Shown: positions 24,773-36,460 of the stretch, piece after piece
Position numbering within the stretch: the stretch's first letter is position 1
How the letters are laid out: each line of letters opens with the position of its first letter
Source: Grammothele lineata
Taxonomy: Eukaryota > Basidiomycota > Agaricomycetes > Polyporales > Polyporaceae
Reading direction: 5' to 3'
Assembly (NCBI GenBank): GCA_002150815.3
Contig: NDFF03000001.1
Span: 620,001-684,000, forward strand
DNA length: 64,000 nucleotides
The notes under the pieces: generated by a model
Told to the model about the DNA's origin: nothing
Database searches by the model: none
The model's input: only the letters and a program-made list of their open reading frames with translations
Made by a program: the position numbers and the translations under genes

Positions 24773-25560
24773 ATGACCCCGTCTCATTTTCCGCCTTGCG
24801 GTCTGCATGCTGGCCTCCTTCGTTCCCCCGCGGGTATCTGGTTTGCCATACTCGTCGCCCCTGCTACCCGCAGCGCCAAGCTATTCCCAACGGCTGCTGT
24901 GTTCTGTCCCAGAACGCCCTCGCCGTCTCCCAGCACACCCTATTCAGTTCCCCACAGGGGCTGTCCAGATGAACTGCTTCTCCCGACATTCGCTGAGAAT
25001 GCAGATTTTGGCTCCGCAAACAACGGTTCCCGGTGCGTGTCACCAGGCCCAGCCCACCTTCGTGTTCATCCCGATCGTCCCGTGCTCTCCCAGCAGGGTT
25101 CGCCCACGTGTTTTTGCCAATGTGTTCTCGTTCTCATCCAGCACACGCTAGCAGGCGCAATGTCGTAACAACCCGCCCCTACGTCCCGTATCACCCGCTC
25201 CACCCCTGGGTACATTCAAACGATATTCGCTCATGCCTCAGGCTTGCCCGATCCCAGAACACCGAGTCCGTGCGCACGACTCGATGCGCAGCTGGCTGAT
25301 GTTCAAACTGGAATATTCCTCGGCGATACGGACGGTTCTTTTGCGAATACGCCCTCAAGCGGGTCCTTCATGCCCCGTTAGTACCCACCTCGCTCGCTGC
25401 TTCGGGACCACCGGACTTGGCTCCCACTGCACACGTCATGCACGAGTATCGTCCAGGCCGTCCCGCGTGCCAACACCGCACCCGCCCTTACCACCCCGAG
25501 TTGTCTAGACCTCTACGCGGAACTTTCCAAGGCACGCTCTGAGAATGACACACTGCGATG
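24773..25560 (+). pseudogene. possible broken or uncharacterised Ser/Pro-rich gene
   Basis: In one frame the DNA reads as Ser/Pro-rich protein (PSPSPSTPYSVPHRG, then LLLPTFAENADFGSANNGS) to a TAA at 25166-25168. It continues in the same frame with QTIFAHASGLPDPRTPSP and LADVQTGIFLGDTDGSFANT. A consistent GT-AG intron at about 25379-25459 then leads to LYAELSKARSENDTLR, a coiled-coil-like end. I do not recognise the protein. Either more introns exist than I can place, or the gene is decaying. Further GC-rich frames to 26640 may or may not belong. Confidence 0.3.
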
Positions 25561-27851
25561 TGCTCCACGCGTCTTGCTCTTTCGACCTCCTTCCTCCTCC
25601 TTCTCAAAGCCTCCGAACGAGGGTGTCCCTCGCCGTGGTCGAATCAGCGAGGCCTCTGCTCTGGTCTCCCCTTCAACCCTAGTTCTGATTAGACGGCCTA
25701 CCGGGCGCCCGCACCGTCGCCGTGAACGCGGTCGTAGTAAGAACGTCTTGTCCGCCCCGCCCCGGCCCACCCTTGTTCGAACTCTATCGGTATATGTTAA
25801 TCTCGCGAAGCCGTGCCCCTTCCCCCGCTCGTCCGGGAGAGACTGTGCGAATGCCATCAACTTCTGCGCCGACGCATCGGGCGCACAAGCCCACGGGCCA
25901 CGTCCAGGCCTTCCTCCCGCCGGGGCAGCTGTCTTTCCTCCTCCGTGGCGGCGGTCATCGCTGCCCCTCGTCCCCTGCGCGCGCGCGTCGCCCGCTCCCG
26001 CATCGCCCGAGTGCACGCACCTGCGGCCCTGCCCAGCGGACGGGCGTTGAGTGCGTTGACAACCCGGGGTCGTTCGAATCTATGCCCCGACAAACACACC
26101 TCTCCAAGCTCCTCCTCCCGCCGCCCCGGCTTCCGCGAAGCCTCGCACCTGGCCCCCTGGCCCGCTCCAACTGACGTCGCCTATCCGCACCGAACCCCGC
26201 GCGCGGGTGTAGTCTCGACGCCACCAGCCGCGCCTACGCCTAAAGCTTGCCCTCGTGCATTGAACCGACACCATCCGCGCAGACCAGGCGGGCACTCGAC
26301 TGCAGCTCTGGTCCTCGCGCGTCCCCACGGCGCCCCTCTGTCCCCGTCCCCGTCTCCGCGAGCGAGCTCAGCTGCCTCGCCGAGGGATCCGCCCGCCTTC
26401 TCGGCCTGCGGTGCGCAGCCCTTCCTCGCTCCCGCTCCCGCTCCCGAAAATCGCAACCCGCTCCCGATCGGCAGGGTCGCGCAAGCCGCGATCGCATCGC
26501 GAACCCGTGAAGCTCGGGTTCTCCGTGCGCGTCCGCCCCACCAGCCCAAGCCCGGTTCTGCACATCTCCCGCCTTACGCGCGATCGGCTGGGCTGCCCGA
26601 GCGTATGGTCGATGGCGCGAGGTCCCACCGAGTCGCTGCATGAGCTCTCTACACCTGCCCCTTCCTTTCCACCCATATAGAGCGCGTCCACCGGGCTTCG
26701 GGCCGATATTGCGGGATGACACAGGGAGCGGCGGGGAGAGACGTATTAAGTAGCAGCGTTTCAATGATCCGTGCGCGGAAGGCGACACGGCGATCGCGAC
26801 GTGTTGTGCACCAGGCACGTGCCCGCGAGCAAACGTAAATCGACGAAGAAAGCCCGCGGCGTGCTCACAGCCAAGTGGGCCACCCCCCGCTGCGGCCGGT
26901 CACACAAGGTTGGGGGAGCGGGGAGGACGGTCGGCCGGCTGGCGGCCTTTTGGGTATAATATTCGACAAGTGCGGACGCGCGGGTGCGCGCGGTGTCTAC
27001 CTACGGCTGTAACTACCTAATTTGCACAACAACACGACGAAGGCGGCGAAGAGAGCGAACTCTAAATTTTGTGCTACACCAGCGGACCGCCGGCGGGATC
27101 ACAGTCTTGTAAGCGTCAGGGAAGCGTCTGTCCGTGCGGGGCGGGGAGAGCGTGCGATTGTGGTTCGTGGGGAGAGCGTAGGGGGCAATAAAGATACCGA
27201 GAAGGTGTAGTAAAGCAACCAGAAGTTCAGAGAAGGCGGGCGGGGTCGATTGAGTCGGCTGGAGGGTGGGAAAACCTGTCGTCCGCCTGAGAGGAGGCGG
27301 GGCATGGTGCGCGCATAGAGTGGCCGAACGCGCGTGGAGGCGACGTGGAAGAGGGAGCAGGGTGGAAGGCGCGGCGCGTGCAGCGCCGCGAGCCAGAGCG
27401 AGAGAAGGGCTTCTTCGCCCGCACACGGACGCGCGCGAGGGCAAAGGGGCGAGAGAGGGGCGCGGCGCGTAGAAGGCGAAGGCGAAGCTGGGCGCGAAGG
27501 AGGGCAGGCCCGCCACGAGGCGAGCTAACCTGTTACGACCGCGCGCCGTTCACACTGCGCCTGCAGCTGCGTTTGCGCCTGATCCTTCCCACCTCGCAGT
27601 CGCTGCATCCTCCGCCGCGAGAATGTTGCACGCGCGCGGGGCGTATGTCACTTGCGGCGGCGCAGGAGCATGCGCGAGCGGGCGTGATTTTTCATGGAGT
27701 TGCTTCTCGATGTCCATGGGCGGCTGGGGCTCCCGCGCTGGGTCACCATCAGCAGAGGTGCCCGGGAGTATGTCCGCCGAGAGGTCCTCAGTGGAGATGT
27801 TACGTGTAAACATCGAGATCTACAAGGGACAGGGGGCAACAGTGTCGCGGG
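25561..27851. other. GC-rich gap with unassigned frames
   Basis: Long overlapping frames occur on both strands (for example 25813-26643 plus and 26240-26818 minus). Their composition is dominated by Arg, Pro, Ala and Ser, as expected of stop-poor GC-rich DNA, and no domain is recognisable. The part nearest 27852 is probably the 3' region of the transporter gene. Confidence 0.4.
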
Positions 27852-30618
27852 TCAATGATGCGCGTGCGAGACAGGCGAGTACAGACACCGACCAGGAGCG
27901 CCACACCAAGACATGGCGAGCATACTGCCCATATGGCCTGTAGCCGTTGTCAATGCGAGGGCGTAATGACACACAAAGAGGGCGCGAAATCTTTAGTAAG
28001 CGAGATACCTCATAGGTAGACGAGGAAGTCGCGTACCTTTAGTCCGAGGGTGAGCGCAGCCTGCACCGCGGGCCAAGCGGCTGTCGGTCGAAGGTTGTCA
28101 ACGTCCTCGAGGATGCTGGACGGGCTGACGCCCGCGGGAAGCGACGAAGACAACTGCGCCGTGAACACAGCACCCGCGACGGCCTAGAACGATGGTCAGC
28201 CCACGCACGCGAGCTCTCAGCGCGATACGCTCACCAGGCCGACAGTCGCGCCTGTGAAGCGGACGAGGAAAAACGCGCTCGTCCCTGACGCGACCTCCTG
28301 TAACCGTAAGGCGCGCGTAAAGACTTGATAGGGTGCGTGGAAGAGCATGCCCACGCCGACGCCGGCAATCAGTGGATAGACCGTGTTTACGCTCGCTGGC
28401 GTGTGTGCCGTCATGAGCATCATCAGGCCTAGCGGATCACGGACGATGCGCGGGGAGTCAAAAGAGGCGAAGAGAGGAACGCGTTAGCGTCCGAGGAACG
28501 CAGCTGTGAGTGAGCGAATCATGTACGCACCGAATCCGAGGCAGGCTAGAGCGAGCCCGACAGCGATCACGACCTTTTGGCAGGTCGTGTCGAGTCTCCG
28601 CCGGGTCCAATAGGTGATGAGCCACGCGGCTGTCGAGAAAAAGGGCATGTCAATATTAAGTAATGGAGGCGTGCGCGACGAGGCCGACTTACTCGGCATC
28701 GAGGCAAGCGAAGAGCCTAGAGAGTACGGCAGCATCGCCATTCCGGCTTGCAGGGGCGTCAGTCCGTGTACAGACTAAGACATGCCGCGAGGAAGTGGGA
28801 TCAGCGATCGGCCGACGGTCCCGGATAGGAAGCCGGGGCGCTGCGCACCTGGAAATACACCGCGAGGTAGAATGTGCCCGCGGTGAAGGCGAAGTTGTGG
28901 AGGAACGTTACCGCAAGCGTGATCACTGCAACAGCGCGCGAATTCGGGGGTTCAATACGCATCGCACGAGCCGGGGCTGCCCCAAGAACGCACCAATCGT
29001 ACGATCCTTGAAAGCGGTCGGGGGAAAGAGCGCGTCGCGTTTCGTGCGGACTTCGTGCACGCCGCCCAGAAGCAGGACGACGACTCCGACCAGGATCAGG
29101 GAGAGTGTCGAAGCGCTAGTCCCTGAGCACAGGCGTTCCGCGGTCAGACAAGGACGCGGGCCACCACAGAAGCCAGAAGAGGAAGGCTTACAGCCACTCT
29201 GGGGAGCGAAATTGAAGCCGATCACGATGCAGCTGCTTCCTCCCATAAAGAGGAGCCTGGCGCAAAGGGTCTTGTCAGCTGTGACCGCGCCACACATGCT
29301 GCACTCCCGACTTACAGCCCCAGGAAGTCGAATGTACGCCCGAAGTTGCCCCAAGACAGGTCTGACGGTCGCCCAACGTAGGTGTGGCGCAGCGAAAGCC
29401 AAAGTATTATAGACGCAGCCGCGCATACGGGGAGGTTCATGTAGACTGAACGTGCGGAATATGAAGTCAGATATGAGCCCGTATGACCTCATAGACGGTG
29501 CTCACAAGCCCATCTCCAGTTCAACGGCCCGGTTTCGTCTGTGTCCAAGAGTTCTGTTAGGGACCGCCCAGGACGTGAAGCGAAACATAGAACCCCGGGA
29601 AAACCGGGGTCACCATGAGTGATGAGCAGGGATCACTTACTACTGAAAAGGCCTCCCAAGAGCGGGCCCGCGACGGCGGAACAAGCCCAGGTGATGCTCA
29701 GCGCTTGAGACCACTTGGCCTGGTTCTGGACATCGACGATCTCTGACGTAATGGTCCAGACCAAGGATACGATGCCCCCTCCGCCGACACCAGCGACGGC
29801 GCGGGCGAGAATTAACCATGTCACGTTCTGCAGCGCGAGCGCCCCGAGGTGAGTCCATGGGTTTCATCAGACGACGGTAAGGGCGCCCCAGACGAGTAGC
29901 GCGTACGTACCTGCGCCGCCCCACATAGCGCAGAGCCTACGGCAAAAATGAACACACTGGCGTAGAGCACCGTCTAAAGGCCGTCCCATCAGAATGAGCG
30001 TACATCATGTCCGTCAGGAGAGGACGCTCACCGTGCGGCCAATGAGGTCGGACAGCTTTCCGTAGAGTGGTTGGAACGCGGTCTGGGTGAGCATGTACGT
30101 CACCGAGACCCAAGTGTACGCTGCCTGGTCAGCGTTGAACTGGTTTGTAATCGTCGGCAGCGCCGTGGATACAATTGTCTATCGTCGGCCCGGAACCCGC
30201 CCGTCAGCGAGCGGAGAAGCAAAAGGCTAGTGACGCGTTCACGTACCGCGTCCGTCGTCGCAAGGAATAGAGTTAAGGCAGCCCTGCACGGAGGGTCAGC
30301 GGACATCGAGGAAGCTAAAGACGCGTCCGGAGCGCGCCATCATTATCGTACGGACCCTGCGTGCGCGAACACGAGTCGGCTCGTCGACTGGGGCGCGATT
30401 TTGCGGGCGTCATACGCAACTAGCGTCTCACTCGACGCGCTTCGGGGAGTCGGCGCCGCCGTCGGCGCTGAGCATTCGCTCGAACGCGTCGACACGAGCG
30501 AGAGGCGGGCCTTGGACGATCCAGGAGAGCATCCCAGTACTAAGGGTACCGCGGTGGGTCCCGGCAGTGAGTTGTCCTCCTCGGAGTGGGGATGAGCGTC
30601 GAGAGTTGTGTGCGTCAT
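27852..30618 (-). CDS. MFS transporter, DHA2-type (14-helix) drug:proton antiporter
   Basis: A plasma-membrane or vacuolar exporter. About 14 short exons join in phase; verified ones are 30356-30618, 30247-30283 (37 bases), 30032-30178, 29911-29973, and one starting at 29827. Helix 1 ends in TLFLATTDATIVSTALPTI; next come YTWVSVTYMLTQTAFQPLYG and KLSDLIGRT (motif A region), then ARAVAGVGGGGIVSLVW. After helix 6 there is LNWRWAFYMNLPVC, typical of DHA2 proteins. Helices 7-14 follow, including VTFLHNFAFTAGTFYLAVYF and TSAFFLVRFTGATVGL, and the last helix ends ...LVGVCTRLSRTHH. The N-terminal 60 residues are hydrophilic. No cluster of biosynthetic genes surrounds it, so the substrate is unknown. 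No break was seen. Confidence 0.9.
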
Positions 30619-32293
30619 GAATGACAGAAGTCTCAGGGACGCGTTTAGAGGTCAGAGCAGCTGCAGGGTGGTCTGGAGGGATGGGAGACCACTGGCGCAG
30701 CATCTTTATAAGGAACGCGACGCTTAAGCTTGACGTGTCAACTATGTAATGTGCGCGAACGGAGCACACAGGTAAGTCGCCACGATGCAAAAACGGTCGA
30801 GAAAAGCCATGCTTGGACTACGAACCGGGAATTCGTTGTGAGAATACGCAGAATTGGTACTTGGTAAATTGAGGACGTACAAAGATCCCGGAGAGGCTTT
30901 GAACCCTCTTTGCGGGAGATTCAGTACGCCTGCAGAGAAGATCTGGAAAGCTTCTTGAAGGTGCCCGAGGTAGGGGATACCAGCCTGCTTTGTTTCGACC
31001 GACCGGCAGAGTGGATCCAGGCTCGGCGTGAGCTCCAGGAACAACAGGTCATGGACGTAGAGGTCATGATAGCCTGCTCGAGCGCCTGTCCGGCAAGGGG
31101 GAGACGTTCGGATCGGGCGAGCGCCCGGTCCACGAGCAGGTCTGAAGTCCTTTACGTATACTCTCCATCTCCCAACAGATCTCGTTCGGACCAACGACCA
31201 GCAGCAGGCCGTGGCAGAAAAAGGCAAATCAGCCCTGGCTTACGCCTCCACCTGGCATCGAAGGATTCGAAGGGGCCCACGCACGTACAGTTTCCGCCAG
31301 CCCCCCGTTGGCAGCGGACCGCGTGCGCGCGACGCTCTCGCCCCCGCTCTCTCGCTCACGGTTCGCGGCTCAGTTTATGCCACGCCGAGCCCACGAGTAC
31401 CGACCCAACGCGAGTTGCTCCGCTTGCACGGGAGCGGTATCTAGACGGCGCAAGCGACCTCGGCGTAGCGGTAGCGGTAAACGTCAATTCTGCGCTCGCA
31501 CCGAGTCTATTGGCAATCACAACGCCGAGTCCGTAACACCTGAGGGCGAGCTCCCCGGTCTGGTACCACTCGAAAGAAAACCGTCTCAGGGGCCTATGAG
31601 CGCCGCTGGAAACTCTCGTTATCGGGACTCGGCGACAGTCTTGTTCGCGAAGCCTATCACCTTCTCCTGCGAGCGTGAGCAAGGGAAGCCGGCACATTTT
31701 GGCGATCGTCTCGAGAGACCGGGGGACCAGGAAGCACACAATCCAACACGATGCCCGCGCCGCACTGTTGTCCCCGTCCATTCGCCCCAGGAAATCAGAA
31801 TGCTCCAAGAGTATCAATCATCGCGGAGCGCGCGCCTTTCTCACCCCTACAGAATATTACCAGCCTCGAGGGCGACTAGCACACTCGATGTGGAGTATTC
31901 TCCGTCCTAAATGAGGCAGAGCTCATACCGCCCAGCGGCCATGGATAGAACTATTACCAAAATTACCGTCTATGCCCGTTCGGCTCACCCTTAATCCTCA
32001 CGATTCGCTCCAGGTTTTCCTCCGGCGAGAGATATCTTGATCAGGGGTGTACGTACTAGTAATTAGCTCCGGGGAGATATGTAGCCTACTGAATCCAAAC
32101 TGCCCTCGCAGAACCGCGGACTGTCGCCTGAATGCAACGTTTTATGCTGTCGCCTTCATTTTCGGCTCCTGTTCCCGTTTCTTGCGTCGGTCCACCTCGT
32201 CCGCCTCAGTATCAGCGGAGGGGTCTAGAGTGGATCCACGAATGTGGAGCGTCCGACGACGCGAATCGAATTTAAAGACAACATGGCGCGAAA
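30619..32293. other. 1.7-kb gap without a supported gene
   Basis: The right end is the 3' region of MDJ1 and the left end the promoter of the MFS gene. Frames at 30742-31227 (minus), 31308-31910 (plus) and 31356-31817 (minus) give no recognisable domain, and I could not join them into a convincing gene. Confidence 0.45.
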
Positions 32294-34112
32294 TCAAAAT
32301 CCGATGAGCCTTCTAATCCCATCCAAGGTACGAGCGGCCCAGCCACCGGCTGAGGACGCAGAGGGAGAAGAGTCCGTACCGTTTGTATGGCTCTCCGGCT
32401 CGGTCGAGGGCCGAGCACCAGGCGACGTCGCGCCATCGGTCGGCGCACTGTGCGGTGCTTCTTGACGTGGCTCTTGACGTGAGGAACTAGGCATGGCTCG
32501 ACCTTCTACGTCATCGGCATATTGTTGCAGCAGCTCGCGTTGTCGCGAAGTGAGCGTTCTATCCGCAATCATCGTAAGCGTAAGCACGAGCCCACAATAC
32601 CGAGTGAAGGGCTACGGACCTCGGTACCCGGACGTTGAACGTTACGAACAGGTCGCCTTTCCTGGATTTGCCTACCGGCACAATTCCGTGACCCTTGAGG
32701 ACCATTTGTTCGCCGGGCTGAGTTCCCGAAGGTACGCGAATATCGACTTCTCCGTCCAGGGTCGGCACCCGAAGCCTGCCTCCCAGCAACGCGGTGTGCA
32801 TTGGAATCTGCGCATCATAATAGAGACAGCTGCCCTGGCGTTTGAAGGTCTTGGACGAGGCGACGTTGACACGAATGTGGAGATCGCCTGGGGGACCGCC
32901 AACACCGGTGGATGCATCGCCCTCACCGGCCACTCTGAGCGTCATACCGTCCTCGACACCTGATGCGCATTATACGGAGCGTCAGTGACATTGAATATTA
33001 CGGCAATCGATGACCCCGCACCTGGGGGAATGTCAACGGTGACCGTCTTTCTAGTCCGGACCTGTCCCAAACCCGCGCAGCTGCCGCAGCGACCTCCAGG
33101 CGGTATTGTGGACCCCGTGCCGTGGCAGGTATTACATGCAGTTTGCATGCGGAAGCCGCCGGCGACGGTGAACTGCCTGGCTCCGGTGCCATGGCACTCT
33201 TGACATGTCGACCGTGCAGCACCAGCCTTGAGACCGGTACCGGAGCATGTGCCGCATCGGGACACCGGGGTAACGTTGACCGTGCGTGTCGTGCCTTTGC
33301 ACGCTTCCATGAAGCTGATGCCCACGGCCATTTCGATGTCGTCGCCCCGGGAGAAAACCTGCCCCGAGCTACCTGCTGCACCAGCGAATGTTTCGAAGAG
33401 GTGGTCAAAGACACTTCCTGTTGAGCCCCTTCTCCCCCCTCCGAAGACGTTGCCGAACTCGTTGAAACCGCCAAACCCTCCAAACCCTCCCGCCCCGAAC
33501 GACCTCGCGCTTTCGTACGCGTTGGCGTCGAAGCCGGGCTGTTGGGAAGCCGCGCCATACTTGTCATATTCTGCACGTTTCTTGTCGTCTTTGAGGATCT
33601 GCATGTAAGGGGACGTTCATAACTAGCACGAGGTAAGCACGTCAACGGAGAAGACATACATCGTAAGCAGCTTGAATCTCCACGAACTTGTCTTGGGCAT
33701 TCTTGTCTGGGTTAGTATCAGGGTGGTATTTGCGAGCAAGCTTAGGATAAAGTTGCTTAGAAAAGGCGAAATTCCACATGACTACGAACGTACCGCAAAG
33801 TAGGTCTTCTTTATATCGGCTGCACTAGCGTCCTTCTTCACGCCAAGGACTTGGTAAGGATCCTTCGGCGCTGCATGGACGGCAGACGCGTGAAATGCTC
33901 TCTACATACATAAGCACACGTAGACGAATGCACGGCATGCAACTTACTGACGAACGCGCCTTAGGCGACGAACACGTCTTCCGCTTTCCGAGACATGTCG
34001 ACTGAGAGTTAATGGTGGAAAGAGCGCGAGATTTCGCTACCGGGTGCGGACGGCAAGCTATTTGAAGGGAGCTCAAGGGAAGCACCCTTCCCGAAGAAAG
34101 TCTAGGAGGCAT
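32294..34112 (-). CDS. MDJ1: mitochondrial DnaJ/Hsp40 co-chaperone Mdj1
   Basis: A type I J-protein that activates matrix Hsp70. The N terminus, about 50 residues rich in Arg and Ser without acidic residues, is a mitochondrial presequence. The J domain begins [19 protein letters not shown] and contains the HPD triad ([12 protein letters not shown]). It is followed by a Gly/Phe region ([16 protein letters not shown]). Four CxxCxGxG zinc motifs are present: [24 protein letters not shown] and CGSCAGLG. The substrate-binding part includes [15 protein letters not shown] and [16 protein letters not shown]. Introns were placed where the frame and family agree, for example between FNVR and [13 protein letters not shown]. 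The C-terminal 60 residues are Ser/Pro-rich and poorly conserved. The start ATG at 34112 gives MPPRLSSGR. Confidence 0.93.
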
Positions 34113-34215
34113 TAAGGATAGTAGAGGATAGAGTAAAGCAGAGTCAAGCACAGTGCAATCTCCAGCCTGCGCGCGTCTCGAAAGTCTGACGTCGCGCCGC
34201 GGGAATTTTGAGAAT

Positions 34216-34231
34216 CACGTGACATCACGTG
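34216..34231. promoter_or_regulatory. two CACGTG boxes ten bases apart upstream of MDJ1
   Basis: CACGTG occurs at 34216-34221 and again at 34226-34231, one helical turn apart and about 105-120 bases before the MDJ1 start. These are typical bHLH (Cbf1/USF-like) sites. A regulatory role is inferred. Confidence 0.5.
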
Positions 34232-35634
34232 GTGACCCCTTTCCAGACACTTCGGGAGCGCGCCCGAATAAGGCAGGTGTCGAAGTTCCTTCTGTGACGC
34301 CACGTCGCGATGTGTCCTGGCCTCTTCTAGGGAAAAGTTCTTCGACATACTCAATTCTCCGTCAGTCACGAACAAAAATCAGGGGACTTCTCTCGGGCCC
34401 TAACATGTCCTAGCGTAGTGTATCCGCTGTCCCAGGGCCACATGAGCGGCGAGGATCGGGAACATCTGGGATTCTACGGAGTATTCTGATGGATCCAGCT
34501 TCAAGTTTGCACGCACCCGCCACGATCATGTAACCACGTCGCGTATGTGTTGAATTTTCGGAGATCGGGGACTATGCCCGAATGGCGTAGACATGATTAG
34601 ACCTCAGTCTTAGATATCTCGACCCCAAACATTGTATCGACCCTAAACGCTATACGGATTAAGTATGTAGTGGGAGCCGTGTGCTTCCCTTACAGTGCGC
34701 AGCATCCACCACTAGCGACTATAGGCCGCGAGGGTTCGAAAAAGGCTAACCCAAAGTGGCCACGCAGATACCTCGGCCCTGAGGGCTCATTTGTCCGAGC
34801 GTGCGCGGTCGCAGTCCAAGCGATGTCAGAGCGTACCCGCTCTCCTCAACACCGGTCCAACAGATAGCGACAAACCAGGGCCTCCGCTACGGGGATATCA
34901 ACCAAGGGATGAGGTAACGTTTGGATAAGACACTCGCGCGGGATGCTCCCAAGGCCGCCGCGGCAGAAGAACTGACTCGCTTCCCATGCCGCTGGGAGAA
35001 CCGGACAGAAGCTACACGCCGGTAGACAAGTTAACCTATCTGTAAGGTATGTAGCCGGCCAGGTCCCCCACCGATGAAGATCTCGACGGGAGCCGTAAGC
35101 CGCACACGAGGCTTGGTCTTCCAGAAGAGGATGGAGGGCCTGGCTTGCGCGCTGGAGTCGGAACGGAGGTCTGGCCTAGAAACGGTACGTAACACCATCC
35201 TGACTGCAAGCAAAAACGTTCGAGAACTCGATGAGCTTCTACAGACAAGAGGAGCGCGGGGGCAGACGAGCGCACCTATTGGTCTAACGAAGCATGTCTA
35301 CTATATGATGAATGATGGCTTCTCGCAACACAGAAATATTGCGTCACGTAGAGTCTAGATCAAGCCTGACGGTATCCGGAATACGCTCGCTTCCGCAAGC
35401 CGTCGTTCAACCGGATTAATCCTCCGTCGTGCGATATCGAACAACTTAACGCCTACCGCTTTTGGAAAGCTTCAGGGGTTTTCTAGATTCCTGATTGTCG
35501 GAGAATAGGGCTTGAGTTGCGTACAGGATGATTATTGACCGCAGTCCAAGTCTATTCCTAACGCGTCACCAAACAATACTGAACGCCGACCAACGTGGCA
35601 GAACTGACTGATGAGTGAACATGCTCTGAGCGAG
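34232..35634. other. 1.4-kb gap without a supported gene
   Basis: Only short frames. The one at 35074-35358 (plus, 94 codons; MKISTGAVSRTRG...NVRELDELLQ) has protein-like composition, but I see no family, no clear splice partners and no leader, so I do not call it a gene. Confidence 0.4.
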
Positions 35635-36264
35635 CTAACACGGCCCTTCCGAGTCGTGTTCTAGTTCCTCCGGCATGTCTTTGAGTCGTTCTCGCCACCA
35701 CGATTTACCATAGGAGACGAGCAGCTCGTCCCCCTTTTTGATTGCTTCGGTCGCGCTCCAAACGCTCATGCGAAGTTCCCCCGAGTCTGTCCTGCGCTCT
35801 TGAAAGAGCGCGTTGGGCTTCGGCTTAACCCCTCTGTAGTCGTTGATAAATCTGGCCTCATTCCCAGCGGACTGGGCGTCGACGCCCACGCTAGCATGAC
35901 CGGATGAGCGGTAGAGCGAGAGGTCGTAATCGGACGTAGGTCGGTCGTCGCAATGGACCTCGCCGATGTAGTCGAGTATGAATGTGCGCGGAGGTATTTT
36001 CTTTGCCGCAAAGAGTCCGAACTGGCCGAAAGCAGGGTGCGAGGGATCGGTGATGGACTGAATTACGACGGGGGGCTTCTGGGCCGCGGTGTGTACGTGC
36101 CCATGCCTCGTGGGACGGGGCGCCAGGACGTCGCGGAGTGACGATGGCACGGAGCTGTGGTATCTGGGCTCCGCGAGGTACTCGAGCCCGTCTGGCCATC
36201 GAGGGGGACGGCGGGCGGAGGAGGGACGGGCGGAGTGGCTGGCGGCGGAGTGCTTGGGCGGCAT
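35635..36264 (-). CDS. SET-domain protein (putative lysine methyltransferase)
   Basis: An uninterrupted 209-residue frame from ATG 36264 (MPPKHSAA). The SET domain fills about residues 75-200: FGLFAAKKIPPRTFILDYIGE (first SET strands), then GNEARFINDYRG at the position of the usual RFINHS-x-x-PN motif, and KKGDELLVSYG in place of the ELxxDY catalytic end. S-adenosylmethionine is the expected methyl donor, and histone or other protein lysine the likely substrate. The NDYRG variant in place of NHSC appears in a fungal SET subfamily of unclear target. The frame remains open to 36477, but that would overlap the start of the divergent CK2 gene, so the inner ATG is preferred. No intron is needed, unusual among these neighbours. 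Confidence 0.85.
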   Translation of the reverse strand: MPPKHSAASHSARPSSARRPPRWPDGLEYLAEPRYHSSVPSSLRDVLAPRPTRHGHVHTAAQKPPVVIQSITDPSHPAFGQFGLFAAKKIPPRTFILDYIGEVHCDDRPTSDYDLSLYRSSGHASVGVDAQSAGNEARFINDYRGVKPKPNALFQERRTDSGELRMSVWSATEAIKKGDELLVSYGKSWWRERLKDMPEELEHDSEGPC

Positions 36265-36460
36265 GCTGAGCGGAAGCGACGCAGTGGGAGAGGAAGAATG
36301 CTGTGCCAGAGCCAAGGAGAGGAGGGAGCCTCGGGAAGCGCCGAGACCTGCAATGCGCACGACGGAGGGACTGATCTCATACATCCACAAGCACCGCGCC
36401 GTCCTCCTCCTCCTCCACCTCCTCTGCACGTACGTGCCGTACGCTCCCACTCCGCCACGC
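36265..36460. promoter_or_regulatory. shared divergent promoter of the SET gene and CK2 alpha
   Basis: Only 196 bases separate the two start codons. A CTCCTCCTCCTCC-rich block on the plus strand at about 36400-36425 lies just upstream of the CK2 start, as in many basidiomycete core promoters. Confidence 0.5.

Noticed and set aside
25813..26643. 276-codon plus-strand frame
   Set aside because: Long only because GC-rich DNA lacks stops; Ala/Arg/Pro/Ser dominate and overlapping frames on the other strand are equally open.
30742..31227. Minus-strand frame with PYLGHLQEAFQ, at first thought to be a P450 N terminus
   Set aside because: No helix I, ExxR or heme motif in any frame nearby.
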